Translations under genes and position numbers: made by a program
From: JACMJL01 sp963791805
Lineage (GTDB): Bacteria; Bacillota; Clostridia; Clostridiales; Clostridiaceae
Length of the DNA: 64,000 bases
Direction of reading: 5' to 3'
NCBI GenBank assembly: GCA_963791805.1
Contig: CAWBTU010000004.1
Location: forward strand, 310,001 to 374,000
Part shown: positions 33,178-42,103 of the stretch, piece after piece
Position numbering within the stretch: position 1 is the first letter of the stretch
Layout: each line of letters starts with the position of its first letter
Notes under the pieces: generated by a model
What the model was told of the DNA's origin: nothing
The model's input: only the letters and a program-made list of their open reading frames with translations
Databases searched by the model: none

Positions 33178-34305
33178 TTATAAATTATATTTTTCTAATA
33201 TACTATCAATAAACTTTCCATTTTCATAGAATAATTCTCCATCTGCAAATATCTGACCACCATTTTTCATATCACAAAGCATATCCCAGTGCAGTGCAGA
33301 ATTATTTATGCCTCCAGCATCAGGCATGGATTGACCAATTGCCATATGAACTGTTCCACCTATCTTTTCATCAAACAACATATTTCTAGTAAATTTTTGA
33401 ATACCATAATTAGTTCCAATTGCTACTTCACCAAAGTAACAAGAACCTTCATCTGTTTCTAATAAGGATTTCAATAATTCTTCACCTTTTTTTGCTGTTG
33501 CCTTAACTACTTTTCCCTTTGAAACTTCTAGTTTAATTCCTTCAATTTCTTTTCCTAAATATATTCCTGGGAAACTAAAGGAAATATGACCTTCTATATC
33601 ATTTTCTACTGGTGAAGTAAAGATTTCTCCATCAGGAAAATTTAATTTACCATCGCAGTTAATCCATTTTCTTCCTGAGACATTTACTTTTATATCTGTC
33701 TCAAGAGAAACTATATGTACTTCTTTTTTAGAGTCTAGATATTTTACCCATCTTTGTTGCTGCAAACTAATTTTTTTCCATTCAGCAACAGGATCATCCT
33801 TATCAAGTAGACCTGCACCATAAACAAAATCTTCATATTCTGTTAGGCTCATTGAAGCATCTTGGGCATTAGCATTTGTAGGAAACTGAGTCCCACACCA
33901 TCTCAAGGATCCATCTCCCATTTTTGATGAATATATTTTTCTCCAACTAGTTGCACCTTTTAGCGATTCTTGGATTTTTGAAGATTCAATATTTGAACTT
34001 GCCTTAGTATTATTTGTGCCCCAAGCACTTAACCAAACATCTGCTTTTTCTATTGCATATTTAGTTATAAAGTCCTCTTGATTTAATTGTTCTTTAGTTG
34101 AATATTTTAATTTCATTTCGTTTACATCTTGTGATTTTACTATATTTTCAACATGAGCTCCAGCTTTTACGGCTTCCTTAACAACCTCAACCATCCAAGG
34201 GATAGTTGCATCTTCTCCACTAACAAAAACAAAGTCTCCTGGCTTAACCTCAGTAGAATAGTTAACAAGTAATTTTGCGAGTTTGTTTAGTCTTTCATCA
34301 TACAT
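33178..34305 (-). CDS. M29 family aminopeptidase (AmpS-like)
   Basis: A 375-residue metal-dependent aminopeptidase. It has the typical N-terminus YDERLNKLAKLLVNYS with VKPGDFVFVSG, the central GRKWINCDGKLNFPDGEIFTSP (split here) and the metal-binding region GTVHMAIGQSMPDAGG followed by ALHWDMLCD. The length is a little below the ~410 usual for the family. It trims N-terminal residues from peptides in the cytoplasm. ATG at 34305 follows AGGAGAG, which begins just after the stop of the EamA gene, so the two are in one transcript. Confidence 0.92.
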   Translation of the reverse strand: MYDERLNKLAKLLVNYSTEVKPGDFVFVSGEDATIPWMVEVVKEAVKAGAHVENIVKSQDVNEMKLKYSTKEQLNQEDFITKYAIEKADVWLSAWGTNNTKASSNIESSKIQESLKGATSWRKIYSSKMGDGSLRWCGTQFPTNANAQDASMSLTEYEDFVYGAGLLDKDDPVAEWKKISLQQQRWVKYLDSKKEVHIVSLETDIKVNVSGRKWINCDGKLNFPDGEIFTSPVENDIEGHISFSFPGIYLGKEIEGIKLEVSKGKVVKATAKKGEELLKSLLETDEGSCYFGEVAIGTNYGIQKFTRNMLFDEKIGGTVHMAIGQSMPDAGGINNSALHWDMLCDMKNGGQIFADGELFYENGKFIDSILEKYNL

Positions 34306-34318
34306 AATTTTCTCTCCT

Positions 34319-35219
34319 TTACACTATTTCTTCAAATTTTTCCATGTTAAATTTACTTCCATAACTAACAAGGAATACTCCCAGAACTATTATAACACTT
34401 CCACAAACTTGCCACAAAGAAACTTTTTCATGAATAATTATAGCCGCACGAAATAACAGTAACAATACATTGAAGATTTATATATGTAGTAATTACAGTA
34501 GCTCCAAGTTGCTCTAGACAGTAAATATATATAATATATCCTAGACAAGTACAAATCAGAGCTTGGAATAAAATATTCAAAGAGGCTACTTCAGAAGGGA
34601 TACTAATTTTGCTAAAAAATAAACCAGGTATTAAAAAAAAGCATCCTAAAATAGCTTGATATGTAGTAATGGTTATACTCTTATAATTTCCTTTAAATCC
34701 AGAAGTTATTACATTATATGCTACCCAGCTTAGTGCAGCACCTAGAGCCATTATGTCACCTAAGGTGCCAGTTGAAAATATGCTAACTCTAGCTTTTGAA
34801 GAAATGATTATTACTATGCCTAAAAAGCTTAATATTGCTCCTGATGCCTTAAATATTGTGATCTTTTCATTAAAAACAATTCGCTGCGCTATTAAAGTAA
34901 AAACAGGAATTGAAGAGAGTAATATAGAAACATTAGATGCTGAAGTATACTTTACAGAATAGTTTTCGAACAGAAAATATAACGTTACGCCAAATATTCC
35001 ACTTAGAACCATTCGCAATCTATCCTCTTTCAATATTTTCTCATCTGGATATTTTCGTTTTAAAATATAAAACAATAATACTGAAGCAATTAAAAATCTA
35101 TAAAATGCAGAGGGTATAGGATCCACCCCTTCATCAATTACTACTTTTATACTTAAATATGAAATTCCCCATATAAACATCAGAAAAATTGCCAACCCAT
35201 GAGCTGTTTTTTTATTCAT
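34319..35219 (-). pseudogene. EamA/DMT family transporter, frameshifted near the C-terminus
   Basis: A ten-segment drug/metabolite exporter-type permease with two EamA domains (AIFLMFIWGISYLSIK at the start; LGDIMALGAALSWVAYNVI in the second). The first frame runs 34428-35219 and ends abnormally after NLQCIVTVIS. A second frame continues AAIIIHEKVSLWQVCG and then VIIVLGVFLVSYGSKF to the stop at 34319, giving the missing last helices. One extra base near 34448-34450 accounts for the break. ATG at 35219 follows AGGGGGA. Substrate is unknown. It may be real inactivation or a base error. Confidence 0.85.
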
Positions 35220-35466
35220 GTTAATCCCCCTAAGTAAAAAATAATTATGATGCACCACTTAATCTTTATATTTTGATAATAAGCATCAAATTTGCTCTTG
35301 ATTCTCTATAAATTATATATCAAATTTGTATAAATCACACTAAATTAATGTATAATTAAACTAATTAGTTTTAAGACATCTTCAAGTGAATAACTAGTCA
35401 ATATGCTAGTCTATTTACTTTCAGGTGCCTAACTCAAATAAAATGTCAAACAGAAGAGGTATGAAA

Positions 35467-37734
35467 ATGATAATAAATAGATTTTTTGTAAAAGTAGAAG
35501 GTATAGTTCAAGGCGTTGGTTTTAGACCTTTTGTTTATAATTTAGCTCTTTCTTTGGATTTAAAAGGATGGGTAAATAATAATTCAAAAGGTGTTTTTAT
35601 TGATTTAGAAGGAACTGACGAGAATCTAAATTTGTTTCTAAAGGAACTAAATGAAAATCCTCCGCCGCTTTCAAAGGTAGAGAATTTAACTTATGAAATT
35701 TGTACTCCAATAAACTATACAAATTTTTCAATTAGGGAAAGTGAAAAATTTGAAGATAGTATTACACTAATATCAGCTGATATGGCAATTTGTGGGGATT
35801 GTCTAAAAGATATAAAAGATTCATCAAATAGACGCTACAGATATCCTTTCACCAATTGTACTAACTGCGGCCCCAGATTTTCTATTATTGAAGATATTCC
35901 CTATGATAGGGAGAAAACAACTATGAAATTTTTTCACATGTGTGATTCATGTTCTGATGAATATATAGATCCCACAAATCGAAGATTTCATGCTCAACCA
36001 AACGCTTGTGAAGATTGTGGTCCTAAGGTTTGGGTACTAAACTCTGATGGAGAAAGGATTGATGCTCCTGATCCAATAAAATGGACTGCCGATGAATTAA
36101 GTAATGGCAAGATTTTTGCAATAAAAGGCCTTACGGGTTTCCATTTAGTTTGTGATGCAAAAATATTAATGCCATTGAAAAATTAAGAAGAAGAAAAAAT
36201 CGCCCTCACAAACCCTTTGCAGTTATGGCAAAAAACATAAATATAATAAATAAATACTGTGAAGTTAATACCCTCGAAGAAAATATTTTGACTGGTTCAA
36301 TAAAACCTATAGTGCTTTTAAAAAGAAAAGACACCTGTTTTCTTCCAGAAGCTATTGCTCCTAATCAAAATAGTATAGGCGTGATGCTACCCTTTACGCC
36401 ACTACATGAAGTACTTTTTGAGCACTGCCCAGACCTGTTAATCATGACTAGTGCAAATATTAACTCTCTTCCATTAGAGTATACTAATGATTCAGCAAGA
36501 AATAATTTATCAAACATTGTGGATTATTTTTTAATTCATGATAGAGAAATACATATTCCTGTTGATGATTCAGTAGTTAGAGTAATTAATAATGAAGTTA
36601 AAATGATCAGACGGGCTAGAGGCTATGCTCCAGCTCCATTAAGCTATGAAATAGACAATTCTATCTTAGCCTGTGGATCGAATATGAAGAACACCTTTTG
36701 TATTTCAAAGGATAACTTCATATTTGCAAGTCAACATAATGGCGACTTGCAAAACTTTGAAACCATAGAACATTTTAAAGGAAATGTTGAACATTTTAAA
36801 AATATTTTTAAATTTGAACCAAAAGCCATAGCCTGTGATTTACATCCAGATTATATTTCAACGGAGTATGCTGAAACTTACAATCTTCCTTTAGTTAAAG
36901 TTCAACATCACCATGCACATATTGTAAGTTGTATGGTAGAAAATAATTTAGATTCTCCAGTCATAGGGATTGCCTTTGATGGAACTGGCTTTGGAACAGA
37001 TGATGCCATATGGGGTGGTGAATTTTTACTAACTTCTATTTCTGGCTTTCACAGATTTGCTCATTTAGAATATGTATCCATTCCAGGTGGAGATTCCGCA
37101 GTAAAAGAGCCTTGGAAAATGGCTGTTAGCTATTTAAATCATTCATTGAAAGATGATTCCAACCTTACTAATGTTTTGGTTGATATGTTTGGAGATAAGG
37201 CACTTACGATAAATTCCATGATTGATTCAAAGCTAAATTGTGTTAATACTTCAAGTATGGGAAGGTTTTTTGATGCAGTTTCTGCTATTCTTAATATTAG
37301 AAGAGAAATATCCTATGAAGGACAAGCTGCAATAGAATTAGAATCTGAAATTGATGAAAAAATCACTACTGCTTATGAATTTGAATTAGTACCCTTAGAA
37401 TCTGAGTATATTATAAAAACTTCTAAAATCATATTGGCTATACTTGATGACTTAAAAAGCAATATTCCTATCAGCACAATATCTACAAAATTTCATAATA
37501 CAATTGTGAACTTTTCTTTAGATATATGCTTAACTATAAGAGATACTGTTGGCTTTAATTCTGTTGCTATTAGTGGTGGCGTTTTTCAAAACACTTACCT
37601 ATATGTAAAGCTATTGAGAAAAACTTAAAGAAAATGATTTTATAGTTTATACTAATAAAGATTTTCCATCAAATGATGGAGGAGTATCTTTGGGTCAAAT
37701 TGCAGTAGCTAATGAACTACTTTATGAAGAATAA
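35467..37734 (+). pseudogene. hypF: Carbamoyltransferase HypF, with two frameshifts
   Basis: HypF makes the thiocarboxamide on HypE that becomes the cyanide ligands of [NiFe] hydrogenase. All domains are present in order: acylphosphatase (VEGIVQGVGFRPFVYNL), the double zinc finger (CGDCLKDIKD, NCTNCGPRF, CDSC, CEDCGPK), the YrdC-like domain (KPFAVMAKN, LLKRK) and the Kae1-like domain (KVQHHHAHIVSCM, GIAFDGTGFGTD). The frame breaks at 36159-36163 (A5; six A restores it) and at 37619-37623 (A5; four restores it). The final segment reads FPSNDGGVSLGQIAVAN as expected. ATG at 35467 follows AGAGGT. No other hyp or hydrogenase gene is in the window. Confidence 0.88.
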
Positions 37735-37737
37735 AAT

Positions 37738-37777
37738 CAAAAAACAATGGAACAGGCCATTAAGGTCTGTTCCATTT
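37738..37777. terminator. Bidirectional terminator between hypF and the DUF5692 gene
   Basis: ATGGAACAG (37747-37755) pairs with CTGTTCCAT (37767-37775) with extra inner pairs. The minus strand then has T6, the + strand only a short T run. Confidence 0.8.
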
Positions 37778-37780
37778 AAA

Positions 37781-38623
37781 TTATACAGGCTGAGGTCGTC
37801 CTCTGAAAAAAGCTTTATCAGCTTTACCCGATTTAATCTGCCACATATGCCATCCTATATATGGAACCATTAATACTAAATTAGCTATGCCCCAATATTT
37901 TAATGTATCTGGACTATACCAAGATTCTGCATTCATAACATTAGGAATCAAATTGAAAGTACTTGATCTTACTATCATATGAGTAGCTAATGTATATACT
38001 CGAGCAATTACGTATAATTCAGGTCTATTCCTAAATATAGGATATAATTCAGCTGCTAAAAGTATACAAACTGTACTTGCAAAATACTTTGGACTTTCTC
38101 CATATACAAAACATGCATTCCAAGTAGTGTACATAAAATTCCAACCTATTGTTGTAAATACCAATAAATCTCCTGGGCTTGCTTTAGTAAATTTCCAGTA
38201 CTTTTCATTTGTTGCAAGTGGAATTGTAGCACATAACATTAGTCCAACTAGACCATTATATACGTTACCTTCCTGAAAGTCTTTCATAGTTGCTTCCATT
38301 ATATTCAAAAACAAAATACCATAGAAAAACCAAACCATCCAAGGTCCCTTTAGTTTATTCCAAAGTCCACCTTTTTTGTCTTCATGAACAGAAATACGAC
38401 AAAATCCTAATAATATTGTTGGTAAAAGAACACTACAAATCTTTGACCAGCGGAACCAACCTTCTACTGTATTTCCCATTATCCACAATGGAAAAGTAAG
38501 TAAGGTTACAATCCAAAAAATACTGGAAAATCGATAGTGCTTTCTCATGAATTCTACGATGAAAATAAGTAGCATAAAATACACAGACATAGAAACTACA
38601 TATTCCCAGACTGGGATGTCCAT
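37781..38623 (-). CDS. DUF5692 family integral membrane protein
   Basis: A 280-residue protein with about eight membrane segments, matching what I recall as the DUF5692 family (no known function). Recognisable parts are WIMGNTVEGWFRWSK, GPWMVWFFYGILFLNIMEA, TIGWNFMYTTWNACFVYGE and RVYTLATHMIVRSSTFN. The conserved Trp, His and Arg within the membrane core suggest binding of a small ligand or cofactor, as inference. ATG at 38623 follows AGAGGAGGAG. It is divergent from a TetR-type gene with an operator between them, so it is probably the regulated target. Confidence 0.78.
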   Translation of the reverse strand: MDIPVWEYVVSMSVYFMLLIFIVEFMRKHYRFSSIFWIVTLLTFPLWIMGNTVEGWFRWSKICSVLLPTILLGFCRISVHEDKKGGLWNKLKGPWMVWFFYGILFLNIMEATMKDFQEGNVYNGLVGLMLCATIPLATNEKYWKFTKASPGDLLVFTTIGWNFMYTTWNACFVYGESPKYFASTVCILLAAELYPIFRNRPELYVIARVYTLATHMIVRSSTFNLIPNVMNAESWYSPDTLKYWGIANLVLMVPYIGWHMWQIKSGKADKAFFRGRPQPV

Positions 38624-38668
38624 TTAATCTCCTCCTCTAAACATTAAATAGCTAATATATAATTGTAT

Positions 38669-38683
38669 AACGAACGTTCGGTT
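38669..38683. promoter_or_regulatory. Palindromic operator between DUF5692 and TetR genes
   Basis: A perfect ten-base palindrome CGAACGTTCG (38671-38680), G/C-rich in an A/T-rich region and of the length typical for TetR-family sites. It lies just upstream of a TATACA -10-like element for the DUF5692 gene on the minus strand. Confidence 0.65.
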
Positions 38684-38814
38684 TAATTTAATTGTACTAG
38701 GTTGCTTAATTTTTGTCAATGTAAAGTGTATTTATCTTGAAGTAAAGCTAATACACATAAAAGTTTTTTTGTGTTATTATAATAATTATAAAATATATTG
38801 GGGGTATCTACACA

Positions 38815-39423
38815 ATGTCAAAAAACGGAAAAACTCGTATAATCGAAGCTGCACAGCGCGTTATTGGCCGCAATGGTATCTTCGGAGCTACAGTTAGAGG
38901 AATTGCTGAGGAAGCAAATATGAGCACTGGAGCCATATACCATTATTATAAAAGTAAAGAAGAAATACTTTACGATGTAATGGATCAAAGCTTATCTATG
39001 TCTTCAAAAATTTTACAAGAAACAGAAACTGGCTTGTTAGATACAGATGAGCTTTTTGAAGAAATATATAGAAATATAATGAAACGTTTTGAAAAGTCAG
39101 ACGAAAACAAACTTCAATTCTATCTATCACATGAAGCAATGCTTGGCAATGAAGAGCTGAAGGAAAAATTCAAAGAAAAATATAATACATGGATTAGTAG
39201 TATAGAAGTTCTAATGGGAAAACTTTATAATAAACCCACAAGTCGTCTTAATAATGCTTTTATTTCAATTCTCCTTGCTGGAATTGATGGTATATTGCTC
39301 CAAATCCTACTAGAAGCAAATACAGCATCAAAAAAAGAACTTTCAGAAGTATACCGCTTATTATTATTAGAAGGAGTTCCAAAGTTTCAGGATTTTCTAT
39401 ATAGTCAAGGAAAGTCTAAATAA
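38815..39423 (+). CDS. TetR/AcrR family transcriptional regulator
   Basis: A 202-residue repressor. The N-terminal helix-turn-helix is RIIEAAQRVIGRNGIFGATVRGIAEEANMSTGAIYHYYKSKEEIL (read in parts), with the classic recognition end GAIYHYYKSKEE. The C-terminal ligand domain is not diagnostic. ATG at 38815 follows GGGGG. It faces the DUF5692 gene across a 191-bp gap containing a palindrome, and probably represses that gene and itself. The large structured RNAs begin directly after its stop. Confidence 0.92.
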   Translation: MSKNGKTRIIEAAQRVIGRNGIFGATVRGIAEEANMSTGAIYHYYKSKEEILYDVMDQSLSMSSKILQETETGLLDTDELFEEIYRNIMKRFEKSDENKLQFYLSHEAMLGNEELKEKFKEKYNTWISSIEVLMGKLYNKPTSRLNNAFISILLAGIDGILLQILLEANTASKKELSEVYRLLLLEGVPKFQDFLYSQGKSK

Positions 39424-39449
39424 AGCTTCCAGGTCTAATAATTTCCAGT

Positions 39450-39930
39450 ATATTAAGGTATTGAATGGGCATCATAACTATTGTAATGAGGGTTCAGTGC
39501 AGTTGAGCCAAGAGTGTTGTTGGGTTTAGAAGAGCTCTTCATCATTCGGCCAAAGGTATTTACGATGATTATTTATTAGTTGCATAAGTGCCGGAGGGAA
39601 GATTATTGCAGGTTCTTAAAAGCTGTTTACATGCCCGACTGTATGTAAGTGGTTCTCCAGGATGTGCCGTAGTCGAGCTAAGACTCCTTAGGTTGTCGAA
39701 GAATCATTATTAGATTAATGATACGTGAGGGTATAATTAGTCGAGAGATTAATTATATTTTCGTAGATATTCTATTGAATCGAGCAAAGATTCTTATAGG
39801 TGTTGTAGTGCTTACCTGTAGTCGGAAGATTGCATTTAGGTGCAAATATATGTGTAAGGGTTGTAGTGAAGATTGTTTTGGGCTTTCATATCCTAGGGTA
39901 AGAGTAGGTGTAACATCCTGCTCTTTTTTT
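39450..39930 (+). ncRNA. Large structured noncoding RNA, copy 1 of a tandem pair
   Basis: About 480 nt without a credible gene; frames are short and codon use is G-rich unlike neighbouring genes. It shares many blocks with copy 2, in the same order: TGTAATGAGGGTT, TTGAG-CAAGAGTG, CATTCGG-CAAAGGTA, TGCCGG, TTCTTAA--GCTGT, GCCC-ACTGTAT, GTCGA-CTAAGA, TCGAGAGA, TCGAGCAAAGAT and GGGTTGTAG-G-AGATT. Between blocks are covarying stems, for example 39627-39632 with 39643-39648. Hairpins include TAATTAGTC-GAGA-GATTAATTA (39734-39755), GAATC with GATTC (39777-39793) and GTC-GGAA-GAT (39821-39830). It ends in a T7 terminator. The family is not identified; size and ornament recall ROOL, OLE or GOLLD. Confidence 0.8.
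39901..39930 (+). terminator. Terminator of large RNA copy 1
   Basis: AGAGTAGG (39901-39908) pairs with CCTGCTCT (39917-39924) with one T-G pair, then T7. Confidence 0.88.
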
Positions 39931-39969
39931 ATTGATTTTTTAATTTAGTACCATTTTTTACAAGGAATA

Positions 39970-40451
39970 ATAAGCACTACATAGGGTAATCTATATACTG
40001 TAATGAGGGTTTAATAAGGTTGAGTCAAGAGTGATAAAGGGTCACAAAGGGTTCTTTACCATTCGGTCAAAGGTAATTACGGGATTTTAAGAGTTCTTTA
40101 ATTGCCGGCGAGCAGATTTATATATGTTCTTAACGGCTGTATATGTGCCCAACTGTATATATATGGTCCTAATGGATGTATATAGGTCGAACTAAGATTA
40201 TATGAGGTGCTGAATCTGTTTTCATTGACTTGAAACATAAGGTCATCTTCAATCGAGAGACTGTCTTTGGCTTTTAAAGTACTTTATATAGTCGAGCAAA
40301 GATGTGTGCATGTATTGCAACGCTTGTGTTAGGTCGAAAGATTGTATATGGGTGTATAGGTATGTGCATGGGTTGTAGCGTAGATTTTATTGAGCTTTCA
40401 GCCAAACCCCTAGGAAGAAGAGCAGCATAGCTAACTGCTCTTCATTTTTTT
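39970..40451 (+). ncRNA. Large structured noncoding RNA, copy 2 of a tandem pair
   Basis: A second ~480-nt copy in the same orientation, about 60-65% alike overall by eye but with the conserved blocks nearly unchanged. Stems keep pairing despite base changes: 40041-40046 region around the GCCCAACTGT loop pairs A-T where copy 1 has C-G. The GNRA loop at 40336-40339 is GAAA where copy 1 has GGAA, on the same GTC/GAT stem. Spacing between blocks varies, as expected for variable stem-loops. It ends in its own perfect terminator. Divergence between copies indicates an old duplication kept under selection for structure. Confidence 0.8.
40417..40451 (+). terminator. Terminator of large RNA copy 2
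   Basis: GAAGAGCAG (40417-40425) pairs perfectly with CTGCTCTTC (40435-40443), followed by T7. It overlaps the last codons of the convergent HAD gene. Confidence 0.92.
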
Positions 40452-41090
40452 ATTTTCGCTATTAATTATTTCAATAATATCAAAAAGCGAATCAACAGCA
40501 TAATCTGGATTATATGCTAGTAATTCATTTAATGGAAGTATAGAATATTTCACTAAACAGGTTTTTGTCCCTGCATTTTTGCCACATAAAATGTCGTTAT
40601 GACTATCACCTACCATCAAAGCGTTATCAGGTGAAATATCTAGTAATTCACAAGCTTTTAATGCAGGTTCCCCATTAGGTTTATGTATTTCGGTATCTTC
40701 AGGAGTTACAATTAAATCAAAATAATCCTTTAGGTTAAATACATTTAGTCCTCTTTCTGCTGAAACTCTTCTTTTAGAAGTTACTATGGCAAGTTTCATT
40801 CCACTCTTTTTAAGTTCAATAAGGGTTTCTTCAATGCCTTCAAAGCTTTTGATTAAATTATCATGTACTTTCAAATTATATTCTCTATAAATACTAACCA
40901 TCTTTTCAGCATTATCCTTATCATATCTTTCCATGCTTTTATGAAGTGGCTCACCAAAAAACCTTGCTATTGTATTAGTTTCAACATCTAAATTTAAGTG
41001 TTTTTTAAATGTATACTTAAAAGATTGTACTATTAAATTATTTGTATTTATTAGAGTTCCATCTAAATCAAATAAAACTGCTTTAATCAT
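40431..41090 (-). CDS. HAD family hydrolase, PpaX/Gph-like phosphatase
   Basis: A 219-residue phosphatase of HAD subfamily IA. Motif I is FDLDGTLINT with the nucleophile and acid Asp, motif II is IVTSKR, motif III is the Lys in HKPNGEPA, and motif IV is MVGDSHNDI. A helical cap lies between residues 15 and 80. It is close in layout to PpaX (pyrophosphatase) and phosphoglycolate phosphatase; the substrate is not certain. ATG at 41090 has only a weak AGGCG site. Its 3' end overlaps the terminator of the structured RNA. Confidence 0.88.
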   Translation of the reverse strand: MIKAVLFDLDGTLINTNNLIVQSFKYTFKKHLNLDVETNTIARFFGEPLHKSMERYDKDNAEKMVSIYREYNLKVHDNLIKSFEGIEETLIELKKSGMKLAIVTSKRRVSAERGLNVFNLKDYFDLIVTPEDTEIHKPNGEPALKACELLDISPDNALMVGDSHNDILCGKNAGTKTCLVKYSILPLNELLAYNPDYAVDSLFDIIEIINSENKKMKSS

Positions 41091-41250
41091 TAACTCACGC
41101 CTTCCTTTTTGCCTTTATCTAAATTAAAAATTCTATTGTAATATCTATTATCTCCAAGCAATCTGCCTTATATGGTTATTAATCTTAATTAGTCCCACTA
41201 AACCCCACTATTTCATCAAATAAGGAACTTGCTATATTTATATCGTAATT

Positions 41251-41302
41251 ATATGATTGTAATATAGTTGTACATAGTATTAAAAACTATATGTAATCAT
41301 AT
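41251..41302 (+). promoter_or_regulatory. Imperfect hairpin in the leader of the hemolysin III gene
   Basis: ATATGATT...ATATAGTT on the left (41251-41269) pairs with AACTATAT...AATCATAT on the right (41285-41302), about 15-16 pairs with a small internal loop, ending 12 bp before the ribosome-binding site GGAGG. It may be a leader structure or operator. Confidence 0.4.
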
Positions 41303-41321
41303 TTGTAGGAGGTCTTGTATT

Positions 41322-41972
41322 ATGTTTCAAAAATTAAGAGAGCCCGTAAGCGGCTTAACACACTTATTTGGTGTATTGATGTCTATTATTGGCCTTTGTT
41401 TTCTAGTTAATTCCTCAATTGATCAAAATAGCACCTGGGATATTATTAACTTCTCAATCTTTGGTGCAAGCTTAATTTTACTTTATAGCGCAAGTTCTAT
41501 TTATCATTTAATATCTGCCAATGAAAAAGCTATTAAGGTTTTAAGAAGAATTGACCATTCTATGATTTATATTTTAATTGCAGGAAGCTATACACCTATT
41601 TGCTTAGTTGGACTAAGAGGCATTTGGGGCTGGAGCATTTTCGGTGTTATTTGGGGACTGGCAGTTATAGGTGTAATTGTAAAAAATCTTTGGTTTGATG
41701 CGCCTAGATGGGTTTCCACAGCTTACTACATACTAATGGGATGGGTTTTAATAGTTGCAATTTTCCCACTTTCAAAGGTTCTTTCAAATTGGGATATGTT
41801 CTGGCTATTTGCAGGTGGAGCTGCTTATACTTTAGGAGGAATTATTTACGGAGCCAAGTGGCCAAATATTCCATTTAAATATTTTAGCTTCCATGAAACC
41901 TTTCATATATTTGTATTGCTAGGTAGCTTCTGTCACTTTTGGCTAATGTATCAATATATAATGATTATGTGA
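41322..41972 (+). CDS. Hemolysin III / PAQR-type membrane protein
   Basis: A 216-residue protein with seven membrane segments of the hemolysin III (YqfA) family, related to eukaryotic PAQR receptors. Conserved metal-binding and hydrolase-like residues are present: EPVSGLTHLFGVL, SASSIYHL-like (SSIYHLISA), DHSMIYILIAGSYTP and the C-terminal HETFHIFVLLGSFCHF. The name is historical; a role in lipid or membrane homeostasis is more likely than cytolysis. ATG at 41322 follows AGGAGG; an open frame upstream is the leader. Confidence 0.92.
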   Translation: MFQKLREPVSGLTHLFGVLMSIIGLCFLVNSSIDQNSTWDIINFSIFGASLILLYSASSIYHLISANEKAIKVLRRIDHSMIYILIAGSYTPICLVGLRGIWGWSIFGVIWGLAVIGVIVKNLWFDAPRWVSTAYYILMGWVLIVAIFPLSKVLSNWDMFWLFAGGAAYTLGGIIYGAKWPNIPFKYFSFHETFHIFVLLGSFCHFWLMYQYIMIM

Positions 41973-42036
41973 TATTATTTCTTCCAAAAAGTTTTAATTA
42001 TTTTTAATTTTCTTCTACTTATCTTTTGTAGGCGAC

Positions 42037-42091
42037 GTGACACTCCTCTCTTTTGGGTTGGGCTCTGGAGGTGAGGGGTGTCACGGGTTTT
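42037..42091. repeat. Hairpin with CGGG-T tail between convergent genes
   Basis: GTGACACTCCTC (42037-42048) pairs with GAGGGGTGTCAC (42073-42084) with one T-G pair, followed by GGGTTTTATTAAT. Built like the hairpin at 6003-6060. Lying between convergent genes it could be a terminator. Confidence 0.5.
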
Positions 42092-42103
42092 ATTAATGCA
42101 ATA

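Noticed and set aside
39718..39948. 76-residue open frame on the + strand
   Set aside because: It lies within large RNA copy 1 and runs through its terminator. The frame is not kept in copy 2 and there is no ribosome-binding site.
39450..40451. Group II intron or retroelement remnant
   Set aside because: No domain V-like hairpin, no reverse transcriptase fragment, and two full copies each ending in a terminator instead of an exon junction.
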